A stretch of 64,000 nt of DNA from assembly GCF_016757735.1 (NCBI RefSeq), contig NZ_CP068439.1:3188001-3252000 (forward strand), read 5' to 3'. Every line of letters begins with the position of its first letter. Position 1 is the stretch's first letter. The notes under the pieces are model-generated. The model did no database searches. It was given only the letters and a program-made list of their open reading frames with translations, and was not told the DNA's origin. Below are positions 60,427 to 64,000 of this stretch, in pieces. This DNA comes from Aequorivita iocasae. Its GTDB lineage: Bacteria > Bacteroidota > Bacteroidia > Flavobacteriales > Flavobacteriaceae. Both the position numbers and the translations under genes were made by a program.

Positions 60427-62586
60427 CTACTCCACCCCCTCAATCAAAACCCCCAACATCTCAATAGCAGCATCACTAATGCGGGTTCCTGGACCGTAAA
60501 CGGCCACTGCGCCGGCATCAAAAAGGTATTGGTAGTCCTGCGCGGGTATTACGCCGCCCACGATAACCATAATGTCTTCGCGGCCATACTTTTTTAGTGC
60601 CTCTATAACCTGTGGCACGAGGGTTTTGTGCCCCGCGGCAAGGGAGGAAACACCGAGAATGTGTACGTCGTTTTCCACGGCCTGTTTGGCGGCTTCGGCG
60701 GGCGTTTGGAAGAGTGGGCCTATGTCCACATCAAAACCTACATCGGCATAGCCGGTGGCTACTACTTTGGCGCCACGGTCGTGGCCGTCCTGCCCCATTT
60801 TGGCAATCATAATACGGGGGCGGCGGCCTTCCAGTTCCGCAAACTTATCGGCCATTTGTCTTGCTTTTTCAAAACTTGGATCTTTTTTCATCTCTTTGCT
60901 ATAAACGCCGCTAAAGGAGCGTATTTGTGCCTTATACCTACCGAATTCCTTTTCCATCGCGGTTGAGATTTCGCCAAGGGTTGCTCTGTGGCGAGCGGCT
61001 TCTACGGCTAAAGCTAACAAATTTCCTTCACCTGTCTTTGCACATTCGGTAATTGCTACCAATGCCTTCTCCACCTTTTGGGTATCGCGCGCTGCTTTTA
61101 TTCGGTTTAAACGTTCAATCTGCGAGGTGCGGACTTTTTGGTTGTCTACATCCAGAATTTGTAGCGGATCTTCCTTTTCAAGTCGGTATTTGTTAACGCC
61201 CACGATAATATCCTGCCCGCTGTCAATGCGTGCCTGCTTGCGTGCGGCGGCTTCCTCGATGCGCAGTTTGGGGATGCCGGCCTCAATGGCTTTGGTCATG
61301 CCGCCGAGTTCTTCTACTTCTTCTATGAGTTCCCAGGCTTTGTTGGCGATTTCGTTGGTAAGACTTTCCACATAATAGCTGCCCGCCCAAGGATCCACGG
61401 TTTTGGTGATCTGGGTTTCGGTCTGAAGGAAAATCTGGGTGTTTCGTGCAATGCGTGCGGAGAAATCGGTGGGCAGTGCGATGGCCTCATCCAAAGCATT
61501 TGTGTGCAATGATTGCGTTCCGCCGAAAACTGCTGCTGCTGCCTCAATTGCGGTTCGGGCTACGTTGTTGAATGGATCCTGCTCGGTAAGGCTCCAACCG
61601 CTGGTTTGGCAGTGGGTTCTTAAGGCGAGTGATTTTTCGTCCTTTGGATTGAACTGTTTTACAATCTTTGCCCAAAGCATTCTGGCAGCGCGCATTTTTG
61701 CAATTTCCATAAAATGGTTCATCCCGATGGCCCAAAAGAAAGAGAGTCGCGGGGCGAAAGTGTCAATATCCATTCCCGCCTTTATTCCGGTGCGGATGTA
61801 TTCCAATCCATCTGCTAAAGTGTAGGCAAGTTCAATATCTGCCGTGGCTCCCGCTTCCTGCATATGGTAACCGGAGATGGAGATGCTGTTGAACTTGGGC
61901 ATATTTTTCGAAGTGAATTCAAAAATATCGCTGATAATCTTCATCGAAGGCGTGGGCGGATAAATGTAGGTGTTCCGCACCATAAATTCCTTCAAAATGT
62001 CATTTTGGATAGTTCCCGCCAAATCCTTTGGCGAAACGCCTTGCTCTTCCGCAGCGACAATATAGAATGCCATAACGGGAAGCACGGCGCCGTTCATTGT
62101 CATGGAAACGCTCATCTTGTCCAACGGAATTTGGTCGAAAAGGATTTTCATATCCTCTACGCTATCTATGGCTACCCCTGCTTTCCCTACGTCGCCTTCT
62201 ACCCTTTCGTGGTCGCTGTCGTAGCCGCGGTGCGTGGCGAGATCGAAAGCTACCGAAAGCCCCTTTTGGCCTGCGGCGAGATTCCGTCTGTAAAAGGCGT
62301 TGCTATCTTCAGCTGTTGAAAAACCTGCATATTGACGGATGGTCCAGGGACGGCGAACGTACATAGTGGAATATGGCCCGCGGAGGTTTGGCGCGATTCC
62401 GGCAACAAAGTTTAGATGCTGTAGGTGGGCTATGTCTTCAGCCGTATATTCTTTTTTTATAGGTATTTCTTCGGCTGTTTGAAAAGTTGAAGAGTTAGTC
62501 TCGTGGGAGTTCTTGAGTGCGCTCGTACTGACATTTGAGTCATTCGAGTTAGTTAATCGGATGTTTTGTAAATTTTTTCTATCCAT
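60427..62586 (-). CDS. mutB: Methylmalonyl-CoA mutase, large (catalytic) subunit
   Basis: 719 residues. Adenosylcobalamin-dependent mutase converting methylmalonyl-CoA to succinyl-CoA (propionate, odd-chain fat and branched amino acid use). N-terminal TIM barrel with [19 protein letters not shown]-terminal B12 domain with [15 protein letters not shown] (DxHxxG histidine ligates cobalt) and the [24 protein letters not shown] end. ATG overlaps the 60-residue gene stop by 8 nt. Naming mutA/mutB varies between databases; here mutB means the catalytic chain. Visibly GC-richer than its right neighbour. Confidence 0.94.
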   Translation of the reverse strand: MDRKNLQNIRLTNSNDSNVSTSALKNSHETNSSTFQTAEEIPIKKEYTAEDIAHLQHLNFVAGIAPNLRGPYSTMYVRRPWTIRQYAGFSTAEDSNAFYRRNLAAGQKGLSVAFDLATHRGYDSDHERVEGDVGKAGVAIDSVEDMKILFDQIPLDKMSVSMTMNGAVLPVMAFYIVAAEEQGVSPKDLAGTIQNDILKEFMVRNTYIYPPTPSMKIISDIFEFTSKNMPKFNSISISGYHMQEAGATADIELAYTLADGLEYIRTGIKAGMDIDTFAPRLSFFWAIGMNHFMEIAKMRAARMLWAKIVKQFNPKDEKSLALRTHCQTSGWSLTEQDPFNNVARTAIEAAAAVFGGTQSLHTNALDEAIALPTDFSARIARNTQIFLQTETQITKTVDPWAGSYYVESLTNEIANKAWELIEEVEELGGMTKAIEAGIPKLRIEEAAARKQARIDSGQDIIVGVNKYRLEKEDPLQILDVDNQKVRTSQIERLNRIKAARDTQKVEKALVAITECAKTGEGNLLALAVEAARHRATLGEISTAMEKEFGRYKAQIRSFSGVYSKEMKKDPSFEKARQMADKFAELEGRRPRIMIAKMGQDGHDRGAKVVATGYADVGFDVDIGPLFQTPAEAAKQAVENDVHILGVSSLAAGHKTLVPQVIEALKKYGREDIMVIVGGVIPAQDYQYLFDAGAVAVYGPGTRISDAAIEMLGVLIEGVE

Positions 62587-62761
62587 ATAGATAAATGCTT
62601 TGTGTTGCTAAATAAATACCAAAGCCTATCAACAAAATTGCTCCAGCAAGAAACAGGTAACGGTAATATTTAGATTTGCTCAATTTTTTTAATCTAATCA
62701 AAATTGCAAGTCCTAAAATTGAAAAGATTATTCCCAATAAAATTTCAAGTTCTTCTGTCAT
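62579..62761 (-). CDS. 60-residue two-helix membrane protein in the mutase operon
   Basis: Two membrane helices (about 7-25 and 35-55) joined by a short basic loop ([13 protein letters not shown]). Overlaps the upstream mutase subunit by 4 nt (ATGA) and the downstream one by 8 nt, so it is translated as part of the operon. No family recognised. Not part of the standard mutase; a local membrane-linked helper or a passenger gene are both possible. Confidence 0.6.
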   Translation of the reverse strand: MTEELEILLGIIFSILGLAILIRLKKLSKSKYYRYLFLAGAILLIGFGIYLATQSIYLYG

Positions 62762-64000
62762 GATTCAAGTTTTAAGCGTTCTTGTTCAGTGATTTCAGAT
62801 AATCTTCTTTCAACAATTGGTGGGATGAGGGTTTTTACGGGATTGTGTTTTACGAAGGGAAAAAGTTCCAAATCGTGTTTCATTCTATCATTTTTGTTGG
62901 GATGGTAGTTGGTTCCCAATAATTTCAGTTTGCCGCTATCGAAAAGTTGCTGTTCCTTTTCAGCGCTTTCCTTTATTTTCTTTTGAATGGTACCTTCCTT
63001 TAGTTGCTGAAGAAATCCGCCGCCTTTTTCTATTTCCTTAAAAAGCTGAAGCGCTTTTTCTGCAAGTGCTGCCGTCAAGCTTTCAATATAGTATGCTCCG
63101 TCTGCAGGATTGCTAACCGTATCAAAATAACTTTCGTGCTTTAAAATAAGCAATTGGTTGCGGGAAATGCGTTCGCCAAACTCGTTGCTCTTGTGGTACA
63201 ACGCATCGTACGGCAAATTGCAGACGGTATCTGCCCCGCCAAGGATTGCGCTCATACATTCTGTGGTGCTACGCAATAGGTTTACGTTGTAATCGTAAAG
63301 GGTTTTGTTGCGTTTTGAAGGCGTTGCTATGATGTGGCAGGTTTCGGTTGTTCCGTATTCTTTTGCCAGGGCTGCATAGAGTTTTCGCAGGGCGCGGATT
63401 TTCGCTATTTCGAAGAAGTAGTTTGGGCCAGTTGTGAGTAGAAAGGTTAATTTAAAATTCTGCTTATGAAGCCCCTCGAGACGCTCAGGATGACATACGT
63501 GGTTTAAATATTCGTTAGCATGTGCCAAGGCGTAGGCTAATTGTTGTACTATGTTGGCACCTGCATTTTGGTATAAAGATGCATCAACTGAAAGAAGTTT
63601 TTCGGAAGGATATTTTTGAAAAAGGGAATCAAGCATTTCATGATCTTTTTTCAAATTGTTAAACCAATTTCCGGTGCGGGCCAAATTTCCTATTAAATCT
63701 ATATTGTAAAAGACAGTTGCCTTTTTTTCTGAAAAGAATTTGATGAGTTTACCGTAAAAAGCTTCGGAAAGAAATGATAGTTTAAAATAAATGGAAGCCT
63801 GATCCAATGGAAAATCCTTAAAAACGGTCTTTGGGTCAAAATCTTCCGCAGCTGTAAAAACAATAGCCTCTGCGCCTCTTTTTAAAGCATCCAAAGCAAT
63901 ATGGTTTGCTATCTTTTCATCATCTATAAAAATCTCTTGGGCTATTTTCCAGGTTTTTGGCTGGCCGGGAACGGGCTGAAAACCTTCCTTAAAATCGTCT
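62758..64000 (-). CDS. mutA: Methylmalonyl-CoA mutase, small subunit (cut by window edge)
   Basis: At least 413 residues visible; the frame stays open past 64000, so the TTG at 63894 is internal, not the start. TIM-barrel mutase fold without the B12-ligand DxHxxG motif, as expected for the non-catalytic partner of the heterodimer (blocks FFEIAKIRALRKLYAALAKEYG and NPADGAYYIESLTAALAEKA). Downstream genes are the 60-residue membrane protein and the catalytic subunit. Symbols mutA/mutB are used differently across databases. Confidence 0.9.
   Translation of the reverse strand, partial: DDFKEGFQPVPGQPKTWKIAQEIFIDDEKIANHIALDALKRGAEAIVFTAAEDFDPKTVFKDFPLDQASIYFKLSFLSEAFYGKLIKFFSEKKATVFYNIDLIGNLARTGNWFNNLKKDHEMLDSLFQKYPSEKLLSVDASLYQNAGANIVQQLAYALAHANEYLNHVCHPERLEGLHKQNFKLTFLLTTGPNYFFEIAKIRALRKLYAALAKEYGTTETCHIIATPSKRNKTLYDYNVNLLRSTTECMSAILGGADTVCNLPYDALYHKSNEFGERISRNQLLILKHESYFDTVSNPADGAYYIESLTAALAEKALQLFKEIEKGGGFLQQLKEGTIQKKIKESAEKEQQLFDSGKLKLLGTNYHPNKNDRMKHDLELFPFVKHNPVKTLIPPIVERRLSEITEQERLKLES

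Noticed and set aside
60612-62366. Several plus-strand frames across the mutase gene
   Set aside because: Result of the high GC content of that gene, which lowers stop frequency in other frames; arginine-rich nonsense.
63760-63894. TTG at 63894 as the start of the mutase small subunit
   Set aside because: The frame remains open and mutase-like past it to the window edge, so it is internal.

Overview
The window is chromosomal DNA of a low-GC Flavobacteriaceae member (phylum Bacteroidota). The evidence is a type IX secretion sorting tail on a secreted protein, many Bacteroidota-only families (DUF4252, DUF4290, DUF2911, DUF4199), a zinc-free bL31 type B, TonB/lipoprotein uptake machinery, and repeated use of the Bacteroidota promoter form TTG-N19..22-TAnnTTTG. 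Gene content resembles Aequorivita-like genera, but the genus is a guess. There is no prophage, insertion sequence, CRISPR array or rRNA operon; one tRNA gene is present.

Layout. 1-3 kb: end of purB, then a leftward ECF sigma / anti-sigma / two-DUF4252 operon. 3-11 kb: an S41 protease lipoprotein, then a divergent vitamin B12 uptake locus. btuB-btuG run leftward under a cobalamin riboswitch and btuF-btuC-btuD run rightward without one. 11-25 kb: housekeeping and envelope genes (rmuC, carB, rpmH, a lytic transglycosylase, mtaB, a peptide-binding lipoprotein, a GlmU-like protein, rpmE2). 25-32 kb: a rightward run of envelope genes (DUF4199, GT2, phosphohexomutase, MsbA-like exporter), then a second ECF module with an anti-sigma candidate and a Spy/CpxP-like protein. 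33-36 kb: a photolyase operon with SRPBCC and SDR partners and a 38-residue leader gene. 36-45 kb: murA, recQ, fmt, an HU gene, yqgE and pabC. 45-46.3 kb: tRNA-Met followed by a cassette of three overlapping small genes. 46-58 kb: hisS, rpsF-rpsR-rplI, a LytTR regulator, priA, nadC and rlmH. 58-60.4 kb is the most accessory-looking stretch: an HU-related gene, a 22-bp-period palindromic array, a G tract, two copies of a 28-bp REP-like hairpin around a small membrane protein gene, and a protein with a GIY-YIG-like core. 60.4-64 kb: methylmalonyl-CoA mutase subunits with a two-helix membrane protein gene wedged between them.

How the parts connect. Surface capture (BtuG, BtuB) and inner-membrane import (BtuFCD) of B12 fit the B12-dependent methylmalonyl-CoA mutase at the right end; no cobalamin synthesis gene is visible here. 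Most other genes are core metabolism, envelope assembly and translation, packed closely. Several convergent pairs share their stop codons in a 4-bp overlap.

I found no convincing complete new system. The best candidates for a second look are the palindromic array and REP-flanked region at 58.8-60.4 kb, the overlapping small-gene cassette at 45.4-46.3 kb, the photolyase-operon SDR that lacks its catalytic tyrosine, and MurA with Asp in place of the fosfomycin-target Cys. All statements rest on reading the sequence; no database search was run.
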